Source: Aurantimicrobium photophilum
GTDB lineage: Bacteria > Actinomycetota > Actinomycetes > Actinomycetales > Microbacteriaceae
Assembly: GCF_003194085.1 (NCBI RefSeq)
Contig: NZ_CP023994.1
Location: 1,364,001 to 1,428,000, forward strand
DNA length: 64,000 nucleotides
Reading direction: 5' to 3'
The position numbers and the translations under genes are program-made. The first letter of the stretch is position 1, and every line of letters begins with the position of its first letter. Below, in pieces: positions 26,801 through 33,703 of the stretch. The notes under the pieces are model-generated. The model searched no databases and was not told the origin of the DNA. It saw only the letters and a list, made by a program, of their open reading frames with translations.

Positions 26801-27936
26801 TGACCCAGACGGTGAACAACCGAGTCCAGGCTTGAGCGACGAGCACCGACTACCAGCACGCGCTTGTGTGCTCCGGTGAGAACACCAATGGCGTTCACAA
26901 TGGTCTGCGTTCCACCTGTGCCCGGCAGCGTCTTCACAACCAGAGAATTACCGGCGGCAATCTCGGCCACGATGTTCTCTTGCTCAGCATCTGCATCGAG
27001 CAACAAAGTGTCCGTTGCCGGTGGACGTTCGTCCTGACCGACAACGACAGCGTCCTTGTGTTCGTTGGTGAGGCGAGTGCGCGCGGTGACATTCCCGGCG
27101 AGCGCATCCAAGATGGGGTGAGCGAGCTCTTGAACGTCCGCCACCATCGCGGCGGAGAGATCAGAGAAGCTCGAGGCAACCAGGCGAGGCTCCACCTCGA
27201 AGTTACTCAGGTGCTGAGTCAGTCCACGCAAGCGCTCAATGACAGGCAGTGGGTTGAACATGCCATCGAGGTTGGCTAGCGCAACGAACGAGTCAGCATC
27301 TAGTGCGATACCGAGCTGGCTCTCCAAAGCACGTGCGAGCTGAGGGTTCAGGAAAGGCTGACCACTGAGCTTGAGTTCAAAGTCTTTGCCATAGCGACGC
27401 AGCGACATCGGGCGCAGCAACACTGGGCCACAGTAGTCGCGGTCCTGGAAGGTCCACTTGGCAATACCGAGGGCGAGGTAGACAGATTCGATGCTGCGCA
27501 TCGAACGCATCTCGGTGCTCTTGGCCGAGATAGCTGCCGCAGCCAATCGAGCGTTACGCAGAGCGAACTCTTCACGAATCAGGTTCGAGAGCAGGGTGGG
27601 CTTGCCCGAGATAAACGAGGGCAGACCACCGGGGTGAATCGAGGTGAGCTCAATACGGGTGCGAGGAGTATCGACGAACTGAATCAAGGGTGAGGTGCCA
27701 CCGACAACAGCAAGTTCTTCACGCCACTGGTTCCACACAGGCTCTGCCACGTTGATGTTGGACAGCGCGGAGTTGAGGCTTCCCGCGGCGGGAGCAAGCA
27801 GATCAACGGCAGGTTCTGACTCGGTAGAAAGCTCGGGAAAGGGGTCGTCATCGATCGAGATCTGCTCGCCGATGTTCGACGGAGTCTCTTCTGGTTCTAA
27901 CGACTCGTCGCCAGACTTTCGATTACGGGGCCACAC
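23896..27936 (-). CDS. Giant SF1 helicase-like protein with MTES_1575-type nuclease-like C-terminus; ATPase motifs degenerate
   Basis: 1346 residues. The N-terminal region (about 60-300) resembles DUF4011-type helicases. The P-loop position reads LPGTGGTQT (337-345), with Gly in place of the Walker A Lys. The Walker B segment reads VFLVDAGATT where active relatives have DEASQ. The later motifs GYGRTPHGRLLSDFGAL and GMTRARRSM (motif VI) are kept. A Vsr-like REase domain of the MTES_1575 family follows (about 1180-1265, VAVETD ... LRRLGWHYIRIHAFE), then an acidic Val/Glu-rich tail. An ATPase-dead scaffold or DNA-binding role is inferred. A defence role is possible but unproven. Confidence 0.75.
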   Translation of the reverse strand: MWPRNRKSGDESLEPEETPSNIGEQISIDDDPFPELSTESEPAVDLLAPAAGSLNSALSNINVAEPVWNQWREELAVVGGTSPLIQFVDTPRTRIELTSIHPGGLPSFISGKPTLLSNLIREEFALRNARLAAAAISAKSTEMRSMRSIESVYLALGIAKWTFQDRDYCGPVLLRPMSLRRYGKDFELKLSGQPFLNPQLARALESQLGIALDADSFVALANLDGMFNPLPVIERLRGLTQHLSNFEVEPRLVASSFSDLSAAMVADVQELAHPILDALAGNVTARTRLTNEHKDAVVVGQDERPPATDTLLLDADAEQENIVAEIAAGNSLVVKTLPGTGGTQTIVNAIGVLTGAHKRVLVVGARRSSLDSVVHRLGQVGLDGLTVSPRTLRRDLINAILRNEKATRPNVTDVDDALLRLRKVLLDYRSSLTRKDEVLGVSVLDALEELSRLSLLPTPPSTTARLPRRAIEGLANSRPQAAASLIKAAALGEFRYGPDDSPWYGANFPTPEETTAAHEQAKRLHTTELPKLLERAEEVFSRTKMRPFENLEELGIYLELLVNIRETLDKFLPSVYDRPLTELITATSGRGSGMSGGDRRRLKKLAFEYVRPGANVPDMHEALTEIQQQRVLWQRYVVAGAVPEVPVGVADLLANYDKVLSELVVLDIALGLNGTDNSFAKLPIATLTNKVSGLAAESEVLHNLQERTSLLAHLRELDLDVLLADLSSRHVPEEEVADELELAWWQSVLEGMLTNDKALLSANTTILDRLESDFRLVDDAHASANGGLLAARLAELWKIGLVDLPDEAERLRQSLRGEALSPDEFIALAPRLAKSIAPVWLCSPYEAHLIPDSVSFDAVFLVDAGATTVAENAGAIRRGAAVVVFGDPVTQTPSRFETGMGEFENPLPPVTDADAWHSKSALAQFSGILPARTLTQSYRAGGEDLADVVNRRFYGGKISSLPWAGTFLGHSSLRLHYIADGTGMPDSSTGAVESVDAEVSRVVELVLEHAAERPTESLMVITASPKHAVRVEQSVLSAFARRADLAEFILEDRPEAFAVMTLEQAVAQSRDRVIFSIGYGRTPHGRLLSDFGALALPGGERLLAVGMTRARRSMEIVSCFRPGDIDESRLSDGMRALAEVLSETEKPHTRAENTDAPEPMLVDLAKRLERRGLRVSLNHAGEIALAASFQGRAVAVETDAVLARGSLRESLRLRPEMLRRLGWHYIRIHAFELFADPEAVATRIAALIGVEPQEDDIQTGPIEIPVAAATSTVVVEEAVEEVIDNEIVEEVVSVELTETVVVEEIDGELFIEDVIEESVTVTEVVADSPRSIEPDAITEPIDLPEK

Positions 27937-28006
27937 ATGAAAAACACTATGTCTCAGGCAGGGATAAACCCCGTAGTGACACCTATTTTTGAGGGTTTCC
28001 TAGCTG

Positions 28007-29251
28007 TTAGTCAGCAGCTGCCAGCTGGCCGCAGGCCCCATCAATTTCCTTGCCGCGCGTATCGCGCAAGGTGGTGGGAATACCGCGCTCTTCAATGCGG
28101 CGGACAAACTCTCTCGCAATGTGAGGCTCGGAGGCAGTCCAGATGGATCCAGGGGTGGGGTTCAGCGGAATGGGGTTCACGTGAACCCAGCCGCGGCCGC
28201 GCTCGTTGAGCTTGTCCGCCAACAGATCAGCACGCCAGGCGTGGTCGTTCATGTCCTTGATTAGGGCGTATTCGATGGAGACGCGGCGACCGGTCTTCTC
28301 GTAGTAGTTATAGGCCGCATCCAGGGCCTCATCGACCTTCCAGCGCGAGTTCACCGGGATGAGTTCATCACGGAGTTCGTCATCAGGAGCGTGAAGAGAA
28401 AGGGCGAAGGTGAGCTGCAAACCTTCATCTGCGAGCTTGTGAATTGCTGGAGCTAAGCCCACAGAAGAAACGGTGATGTGGCGGGCAGACATGCCCAAGC
28501 CTTCAGGCTGGGGAGCGAGCATTGTGCGCACTGCCGTCATCAGTCGGTTGTAGTTGGCCAAAGGTTCACCCATGCCCATGAACACAATGTTGTTCACGCG
28601 CTCAGGCTGACCTTCAGCGTCTTGGTTTCCTGCGTTCCGACGCTTGCCGCCAAGTTCACCGGCAGCAATCACAGCATTTGCTCGCACAACCTGGTCCACA
28701 ATTTCGGCCGCAGACATGTTACGCGTGAGTCCAGCCTGACCAGTTGCACAGAACGGGCAGTTCATGCCGCAGCCTGCCTGGGACGAAACACAGAGCGTGA
28801 TGCGACCGGGGTAACGCATGAGCACGGACTCCACCAGAGCACCATCAAACAATCGCCACAAGAACTTGATGGTGTCACCGTTGTCGGTGCTCAGGCGCTT
28901 GACCTCGGTCATGAGAGGAGGCAGCAAAGACTCAACGAGTTCAGCACGACCTGCTGCAGGCAGGTCGGTCATCTTCTCGGGATCACTTGTGTAGTGAGAG
29001 AAGTAGTGCGTGCTGATCTGCTTGGCTCGGAAGCCGGGCAGACCCAGTTCGGTGACCTTGGCTTTGCGCTCGTCTGGAGTGAGATCAGCTAAGTGAACAG
29101 GGGGCTTAGCTCCGCGTTTGGGCTGTTCGAACTGCAGTGTGGGACGACCATCAGCATCGACGTTTTGCTTCCAGCCCTCAGCGGTGGGGCGAACCTGGGG
29201 TCGCTCATCTGAGCGAACGGTCAGGTTCCTGGCTCCACGCTTTTCGGTCAT
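28007..29251 (-). CDS. rlmN: 23S rRNA (adenine2503-C2)-methyltransferase RlmN
   Basis: 414 residues. Radical-SAM enzyme methylating A2503 of 23S rRNA (and A37 of some tRNAs). The cluster-binding CxxxCxxC is in [20 protein letters not shown]. The catalytic Cys near the end is in [15 protein letters not shown]. Also present are [12 protein letters not shown] and [13 protein letters not shown]. The N-terminus has a 30-residue lysine/arginine-rich extension. It is divergent from the Cys-rich miniprotein gene, with the CsoR-type palindrome between them. Confidence 0.96.
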   Translation of the reverse strand: MTEKRGARNLTVRSDERPQVRPTAEGWKQNVDADGRPTLQFEQPKRGAKPPVHLADLTPDERKAKVTELGLPGFRAKQISTHYFSHYTSDPEKMTDLPAAGRAELVESLLPPLMTEVKRLSTDNGDTIKFLWRLFDGALVESVLMRYPGRITLCVSSQAGCGMNCPFCATGQAGLTRNMSAAEIVDQVVRANAVIAAGELGGKRRNAGNQDAEGQPERVNNIVFMGMGEPLANYNRLMTAVRTMLAPQPEGLGMSARHITVSSVGLAPAIHKLADEGLQLTFALSLHAPDDELRDELIPVNSRWKVDEALDAAYNYYEKTGRRVSIEYALIKDMNDHAWRADLLADKLNERGRGWVHVNPIPLNPTPGSIWTASEPHIAREFVRRIEERGIPTTLRDTRGKEIDGACGQLAAAD

Positions 29252-29270
29252 AGTTCAAGTGTGGCATGAG

Positions 29271-29290
29271 CTATACCCCCGGGGGTATAG
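29271..29290. promoter_or_regulatory. Perfect 20-bp palindrome, CsoR/CstR-type operator
   Basis: CTATACCCCC followed by its exact complement GGGGGTATAG. The ATACCCC...GGGGTAT pattern is the operator type of the CsoR/RcnR/FrmR repressor family (Cu(I) or persulfide sensing). It is 25 bp upstream of the Cys-rich miniprotein ATG and 19 bp from the rlmN start, so it probably controls the miniprotein and possibly rlmN. No CsoR gene is in the window. Confidence 0.7.
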
Positions 29291-29315
29291 TTATTGATGA
29301 CGTGAGGAGTCACAA

Positions 29316-29477
29316 ATGTGTAGAGAAGTAACCTGCCGTAAGTGCGGCAAAGCCACCTGGGCTGGCTGCGGTCAGCACGTAGATCAGGTCATGCGCGGTA
29401 TCCCCAAGAACCAGCGCTGCCAAGGACACGAAGCAGAACCCGGATTCTTCGCCAAGCTTTTTGGCGGCAAGAAGTAG
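29316..29477 (+). CDS. Small Cys-rich protein (53 aa)
   Basis: 53 residues: MCREVTCRKCGKATWAGCGQHV, then DQVMRGIPKNQRCQGH, ending FFAKLFGGKK. A GAGGAGT ribosome site is 6 nt before the ATG. The five cysteines and two histidines could form a metal or thiol site. Proteins of this type are widespread as uncharacterised short ORFs. A CsoR-type operator in the promoter links it to copper or sulfane-sulfur stress (inference). A hairpin terminator follows. Confidence 0.78.
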   Translation: MCREVTCRKCGKATWAGCGQHVDQVMRGIPKNQRCQGHEAEPGFFAKLFGGKK

Positions 29478-29495
29478 CTCTTTCTTAGAAAAAAC

Positions 29496-29517
29496 AAACG
29501 CCCCTCACGGGGCGTTT
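29496..29517 (+). terminator. Hairpin terminator after Cys-rich protein gene
   Basis: AAACGCCCC-TCAC-GGGGCGTTT, a perfect 9-bp stem 18 nt after the stop. The T run is short on the plus strand, while an A-rich run lies before the stem, so it would terminate better for leftward transcription. It marks the boundary to the GC-rich island. Confidence 0.65.
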
Positions 29518-29521
29518 GATA

Positions 29522-29947
29522 ATGGTGCACCTGCTGCAGGTTTACTCGAACCCCGCACCCGGGGTCGTCTCACCTCAAGAGCTAATCTTCCGCTCGACGC
29601 GATCAAAGCGCCCCGCGCAAGGTGACTTTCGATCGAAGCGCGCCCGTCAACTCCGAGCCGATGAAGCGCAGCGGCTTGTTGACCACTATCTCGCTACTCG
29701 TAACATCCGCACGGTTGCTCGAGACCTCGGACTATCGCGCACCACGGTCACACGTATCCTCACCGAGCACGGCGTTAGTACCTCCCGTGGGATGACGGAG
29801 ACGCAGCTCGCGGAAGCAGCCGAGCTTTACGGACAGGGGCTCTCGAGTTTCGTCATAGGCAAGCGGCTCGGGTTCGACAACCACACCATTTTGAACGGCC
29901 TTCGCAGACGAGGAGTTTCCATTCGCCCCAGGTCGGGCGGCGGCTGA
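29522..29947 (+). CDS. HTH protein of serine-recombinase elements, paralogue 1
   Basis: About 141 residues. Two helix-turn-helix repeats, ARDLGLSRTTVTRILTEHGV and IGKRLGFDNHTILNGLRRRGV, are separated by AEAAELYGQGLSS. The N-terminal V-H-L-L-Q-V-Y-S-N is shared with the paralogue at 32027. Such small proteins accompany serine recombinases of mobile elements; the HTH repeats resemble the Hin-type C-terminal domain. The ribosome site is weak, and GTG at 29525 is an alternative start. It lies convergent with the cation-efflux gene at the left edge of the island. No recombinase catalytic domain is encoded. Confidence 0.6.
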   Translation: MVHLLQVYSNPAPGVVSPQELIFRSTRSKRPAQGDFRSKRARQLRADEAQRLVDHYLATRNIRTVARDLGLSRTTVTRILTEHGVSTSRGMTETQLAEAAELYGQGLSSFVIGKRLGFDNHTILNGLRRRGVSIRPRSGGG

Positions 29948-29952
29948 CTTGA

Positions 29953-30864
29953 TTAGTGCATGTCGTGCGCCTGTACCGCTCCTGGAGGTTCGAGCTGGAA
30001 TGTTGCATGGTCGATCGCAACCGGGAAGTGCTCGGCGACACAGCGCTGCAGCGCTTGTGTGATTTCGGGTGCGTGGCCGTCGTAGAAGCAACCTGCCTCG
30101 ACGACAACGTGGGCAGTCAGTACGGGCAGCCCAGTAGCAATCTGCGTGATGTGCAAGTCATGAACGTCGACAACATGATCCTCGTCTCGCAGGTGCTGTC
30201 GCACATCGTCGAGGTCGATGCCGCGCGGTACTGACTCGAGCAGCACGTCGACGGCGTCCCGCAGCAGGCGCAGCGTGCGGGGGATGATGAGCACCCCCAC
30301 CAGCAACGCAGCGATCGAGTCGGCCTGTTGGAACCCCGTGGTCATGATGACGACGGCAGCGACGATGACAGCCACCGACCCGAGTGCATCGTTGAGCACT
30401 TCGAGGAACGCGGCCCGCATGTTTAGGTTGTCGCCGCGACCGCCCGACAGGACCACGATCGCGATGATGTTGGCCAGGAGGCCGACGATGCCGAAGACGA
30501 GGAGCTCGACGCTGGCTATCTCTGCCGGTTGACTGAATCGCTGGACGGCCTCGATGACCACAAATGCGCCCACGCCCAGCAGTACGGTTGCCTGCACGGT
30601 GGCAGCGAGCACCTCCGCACGACGAAGACCCCAGGTGCGACGTGATGTTGCGGGTCGCTCCATGAGCTTGGCTGCAAACAACGCAACGAGCAGCCCACCT
30701 GCATCTGTCAGCATGTGGGCCGCGTCCACGAGTAGAGCAAGCGACCCGGTGATGATCGCCCCAATCACCTCAGCGACGAGAACGCTGGCGGTAAGGCCAA
30801 AAGCAATCGCCAGGCGCCGTCGATTTATCGTGCCGCCGGCATGAGTGTGCCCGTCGGCGCTCAC
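29953..30864 (-). CDS. Cation diffusion facilitator (CzcD/ZitB-like metal exporter)
   Basis: 303 residues, six TM helices, with the HxxxD metal site HMLTD in LALLVDAAHMLTDAGGL and the second HxxxD-type site in ALNDALGS context (EVLNDALGS). A cytoplasmic C-terminal domain follows (about 205-303). The N-terminus has HTHAGG. Family members export Zn2+, Cd2+ or Co2+ by proton antiport. The start overlaps the preceding transporter stop by 4 bp, and both follow the CmtR-type regulator. GC content is clearly above that of the core genes. Confidence 0.88.
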   Translation of the reverse strand: MSADGHTHAGGTINRRRLAIAFGLTASVLVAEVIGAIITGSLALLVDAAHMLTDAGGLLVALFAAKLMERPATSRRTWGLRRAEVLAATVQATVLLGVGAFVVIEAVQRFSQPAEIASVELLVFGIVGLLANIIAIVVLSGGRGDNLNMRAAFLEVLNDALGSVAVIVAAVVIMTTGFQQADSIAALLVGVLIIPRTLRLLRDAVDVLLESVPRGIDLDDVRQHLRDEDHVVDVHDLHITQIATGLPVLTAHVVVEAGCFYDGHAPEITQALQRCVAEHFPVAIDHATFQLEPPGAVQAHDMH

Positions 30865-31544
30865 AGGTGGCTTTCCTCGTCGTGGTCGTGGTCGTGGGTG
30901 CTGGAGTCTTCCATGAGTTCGCCGATCGCGGTGGCGCAGGTGTCACCGTTCCACGCTTCGATGCCCTCTCGAATGGCGAAGGCTCCGATCACGAGGGCGG
31001 CGAGCGCATCGGCCCAGGTCCATCCGAACGCGGCGTTCGCGACGAGGCCGAGCAAGACCGCCGCCGAGAGCAACGAGCAGATGAGGGTCTGCTTGGAGTC
31101 AGCCACCACAGTGGCGGAGCCGAGTTCTCGACCGGTGCGCCGCTCTAGAACCGAGAGGAATGGCATGACGACCACGCTGACGGCAGCGAGCACGATACCG
31201 ACGTTGCTGGATTCAGGAGTCGTCACCCCGGTCAACGAGAGGGTGGAGCCCACGATCGTATAGGCGGCGAGAGCGAAGAAGGCGAACGCAATCACGCGAA
31301 GCACCGGCTTCTCATATCGCTCCGGGTCGCGACGCGTGAACTGCCAAGCAACGGCAGTCGCCGAAAGCACCTCCACACCAGAGTCGAGCCCAAAACCGAT
31401 GAGCGCAGCCGAGTCCGCGGCAGCGCCGGCAATGAGGGCGATGATGCCTTCGATCACGTTGTACCCAATGGTGACGGCAACGATGATCTTCACTCGTCGG
31501 CGCAACAGAGCGGTGCGACTCGCCTCCGGTTGTGCTCCCACCAT
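30861..31544 (-). CDS. Cation transporter, CDF-superfamily (second efflux protein)
   Basis: About 227 residues from the ATG at 31544, 5 nt after the regulator's stop; a longer frame to 31589 overlaps the regulator gene and is less likely. Six TM helices, with GYNVIEGIIAL, FGLDSGVEVLSATAVAWQ (membrane D-x3-E site) and FALAAYTI. It lacks the usual C-terminal cytoplasmic domain and ends with a His/Asp-rich tail (HDHDHDEESHL). The tail suggests divalent metal binding. Middle gene of a three-gene CmtR-efflux operon. Confidence 0.82.
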   Translation of the reverse strand: MVGAQPEASRTALLRRRVKIIVAVTIGYNVIEGIIALIAGAAADSAALIGFGLDSGVEVLSATAVAWQFTRRDPERYEKPVLRVIAFAFFALAAYTIVGSTLSLTGVTTPESSNVGIVLAAVSVVVMPFLSVLERRTGRELGSATVVADSKQTLICSLLSAAVLLGLVANAAFGWTWADALAALVIGAFAIREGIEAWNGDTCATAIGELMEDSSTHDHDHDEESHL

Positions 31545-31549
31545 GGCCG

Positions 31550-31894
31550 TCACGCGCGCGTCTCCAGATCGTTCTCGTTCACGTCGCATGCGTCGACCGG
31601 ATCGACAGCGAGCACGACGCCGACGAGATCCTGGAGCGCGTGACGCAACCGCGCATCCGAAATCTCATAGAGAACTCGTCGACGGGAGGGCTTAGCGACG
31701 ACAATTCCGCAGTCGCGCAGGCAGGCGAGGTGATTCGACACGGTTTGCTTCGTGACGCCCAGCTCGTCCACCAGCTCCGCCGGGTAGCGAGACCCGTCAA
31801 GGAGCGCCAAGAGGATGGCGACGCGCGTCGGGTCAGCGAGGGCTTTGCCGACCCGACGAATCGCGTCAAGTCGAACAGCAGTCGAAGTGGTCAT
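31550..31894 (-). CDS. cmtR: CmtR-type ArsR/SmtB metal sensor (Cd/Pb)
   Basis: 114 residues. Winged HTH repressor with PTRVAILLALLDG, TKQTVSNHLACLRDCGIV (recognition helix) and a C-terminal LVGVVLAVDPVDAC. Cys58, Cys62 and Cys103 match C57, C61 and C102 of Mycobacterium tuberculosis CmtR, which bind Cd(II)/Pb(II) at the alpha4C site. The start at ATG 31894 fits the family; the upstream extension of the frame is non-homologous. An inverted repeat immediately upstream is a likely operator. Metal binding would derepress the two efflux genes. Confidence 0.87.
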   Translation of the reverse strand: MTTSTAVRLDAIRRVGKALADPTRVAILLALLDGSRYPAELVDELGVTKQTVSNHLACLRDCGIVVAKPSRRRVLYEISDARLRHALQDLVGVVLAVDPVDACDVNENDLETRA

Positions 31895-31901
31895 GCTCTG
31901 A

Positions 31902-31923
31902 TAGTACATCAGGGCGTGTACTA
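31902..31923 (-). promoter_or_regulatory. Operator of the CmtR-type regulator
   Basis: TAGTACA-8 nt-TGTACTA, a perfect 7-bp inverted repeat 7 bp upstream of the cmtR ATG. Position and dyad fit an ArsR-family operator. The short distance implies a leaderless or nearly leaderless transcript. Confidence 0.7.
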
Positions 31924-32026
31924 ATGACAGACCAAAGGTCGCGGCGGCGTGAGTTCTGGCCCTGCCCCTACCCGCATTACGAACACCCGCATGGCCTACC
32001 GAACGGAACACCCGAACGGAATAGCA

Positions 32027-32578
32027 GTGCGCCTGCTGCACTCGTACTCGAACACTTTCACAGGCGCAGGTGGCCCTCAAGAGCTCATCACGCGAGCCAT
32101 CAGTGGAGAGCGTCACCCTGCGATCTCGGCGAGCGACTTGGCGTCCGCTCGGCAGCTCCGGGAGCGTGAAGTCGACCAACTGGTCGCGCGGTACCTCGAC
32201 GTCCGCAACATGCGGCAAGTCGCTCGCGAGTGGCAGATCTCCCGGACAACGGTCGCCAAACACCTCGCCGACCGAGGCATCGACACCTCACGGCGAATGA
32301 ACGGGACAGAGGTCGCCGAAGCGGCACAGCTCTACGCCGAGGGGTGGTCCAGCATCCGGATTGGGCAGCGCCTCGGGTTTGACAATCACACGGTGCTCGC
32401 CGCGCTTCGCGGTGCCGGGGCTGAGATCCGGAGCCCGGCGGCATCCCGCAGAGCGCCTTCTACTTCGGGTCGCGGGCTCGTCGCTCAACCGGCTAGGCAA
32501 GAAGTTCTGGGTCGATCCAAATACCGTGAAGAGACGCCTTTCCGAACAATAGACCTCGAGGGACCTTCCTTGGTTTGA
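32027..32578 (+). CDS. HTH protein of serine-recombinase elements, paralogue 2
   Basis: About 183 residues from the GTG at 32027, aligned with paralogue 1 (VRLLHSYSN...PQELI). HTH repeats AREWQISRTTVAKHLADRGI and IGQRLGFDNHTVLAALRGAG are well conserved. Homology to paralogue 1 ends near EIRSP (about codon 140). The rest of the frame is unrelated, while a different frame (32466-32552) holds a further HTH remnant, so the C-terminal part is probably the result of a frameshift or fusion. Direct orientation to paralogue 1. Confidence 0.55.
   Translation: MRLLHSYSNTFTGAGGPQELITRAISGERHPAISASDLASARQLREREVDQLVARYLDVRNMRQVAREWQISRTTVAKHLADRGIDTSRRMNGTEVAEAAQLYAEGWSSIRIGQRLGFDNHTVLAALRGAGAEIRSPAASRRAPSTSGRGLVAQPARQEVLGRSKYREETPFRTIDLEGPSLV
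32466..32552 (+). pseudogene. Remnant of a third HTH unit of the same family
   Basis: The frame reads R-V-A-G-S-S-L-N-R-L-G-K-K-F-W-V-D-P-N-T-V-K-R-R-L, a recognisable copy of the third helix-turn-helix seen in longer family members, without its own start. It overlaps the end of paralogue 2 in another frame. It is read as a decayed fragment or a frameshifted C-terminus. Confidence 0.45.
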
Positions 32579-32625
32579 GAAAAGCGTTCGAATACCCGCA
32601 ACTGTCAGCCTTCACAGAAGGACCA

Positions 32626-33360
32626 CTACGCCACTTTGGCGTCGACGTAGCGGAACACCGTTCGAGCGGAGTCGATCGCGAGGTGCGCCTCAGGATCTCC
32701 GAGGAGGGCTTCGTTCGCATGCGCAAGGCTGGCGTGGTTCCTGATGGTGTTCAACGCGTCGAGCGCGGTGCTCATCGACATGATCATGCGGCGGGCTTCG
32801 TCACTGAACGCGACCGTCTCTTTGAACCGAGGATGGTTCTCGCGCAGGACCTTGAGCAGGACCGTTATCGACGGGTCGCCCTCGGGGACGGTTATGCTCT
32901 CCGCAACGCAGAGGGCGCGAAGGTGACCATGCAGTGCGGTATGGACCCGATCGACCGCGCTGGACGGTCGCCCCTCCCGGATAAGTACTTCGGCGTCCCC
33001 CAGAGCTGCCCTAACCACTTCGCTAGTGCTAGCGGGTGCAGGACCCGCCACGCCTTCGTTCACCGCAAGGGCATCGAGGGCATCGAGAGCCGCGCGCGTG
33101 AGTTGTCCAACATGCTGCCGTCGGGATGCGTACGTACCGAGGTTCTGCGAGTAGAAGCCGTGCCACTCCCAGAGCGTTCTCCAGGGAAATGGCGGCTCCA
33201 ACCGAAGACGGCGAAAGTTGGCGACGAGCATCCGGTCGCTTGACTGGTAGTCGGTGTCCACATCTTGAATCCGCGATCCGCCAGTACCAGTCGTTACGAT
33301 TACGTTTGACTGACGCTGAACTAACTCCTTGAGTTGCTCGACCGAGAGCGGCTGCGCCAT
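32626..33360 (-). CDS. Abortive-infection-like protein with C-terminal HEPN-type motif
   Basis: 244 residues. The N-terminal part (about 1-80) contains TTGTGGSRI and a Trp-rich stretch. From about 115 it resembles Abi_C-type proteins: ALGDAEVLIREGRPSSAVDRVHTALHGHLRAL, VLRENHPRF, then DALNTIRNHASLAHANEAL. The R-N-H-x4-H (R207, H214) motif fits HEPN-type ribonuclease sites. A phage-defence role is inferred from family resemblance and the island context. Good ribosome site (GGGAGAG). It follows a truncated gene on the same strand. Confidence 0.62.
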   Translation of the reverse strand: MAQPLSVEQLKELVQRQSNVIVTTGTGGSRIQDVDTDYQSSDRMLVANFRRLRLEPPFPWRTLWEWHGFYSQNLGTYASRRQHVGQLTRAALDALDALAVNEGVAGPAPASTSEVVRAALGDAEVLIREGRPSSAVDRVHTALHGHLRALCVAESITVPEGDPSITVLLKVLRENHPRFKETVAFSDEARRMIMSMSTALDALNTIRNHASLAHANEALLGDPEAHLAIDSARTVFRYVDAKVA

Positions 33361-33412
33361 CTAACTCTCCCTCGTTGCGGAGACCGAGTCCACCATGACC
33401 AGCAGCCCAGTC

Positions 33413-33703
33413 CTACTCATCGACGTCATCCACGCCGACTTTACCTTCGAGCACGGCCTGCACTTGATCTTCGAGCGCGAGGTTTCCTCGGGCACCGAGG
33501 TCGTTCATGTATGCCTCGGCTTGGTTCTTCAGGTCGCCATCTGACGACAGCATGGCGTTCGCGATCACAACAGGAATGGCGTGCCGGCTCAGGTCGAAGG
33601 CGACCCGGCCACGGTCACCGTGCCCGCCTAGAAGGAGCTTCAGTACAGCGAGCGCAGCGGCCGGGTCTGTGGCCGATGCCTGCGCCAGCTCCTTGCCAAT
33701 CAT
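33413..33703 (-). pseudogene. 3' end of an unknown gene, truncated at recombinase junction
   Basis: About 95 codons ending at 33413 (HMIGKELAQASATDPAAALAVLKLLLGG in outline to GKVGVDDVDE) have natural amino-acid composition, while the frame further upstream is antisense to recombinase coding sequence. The gene therefore seems cut near 33700. I do not recognise the protein. It precedes the Abi-like gene by 52 bp on the same strand and may once have been its partner. Confidence 0.4.

Noticed and set aside
29520-29560. Possible left attachment repeat resembling the tRNA-Arg 3' end
   Set aside because: TGGTGC-CCTG and ACTCGAAC are shared with the tRNA end, but spacing differs and the same text recurs as the coding start of the second HTH gene; a T arm cannot be formed.
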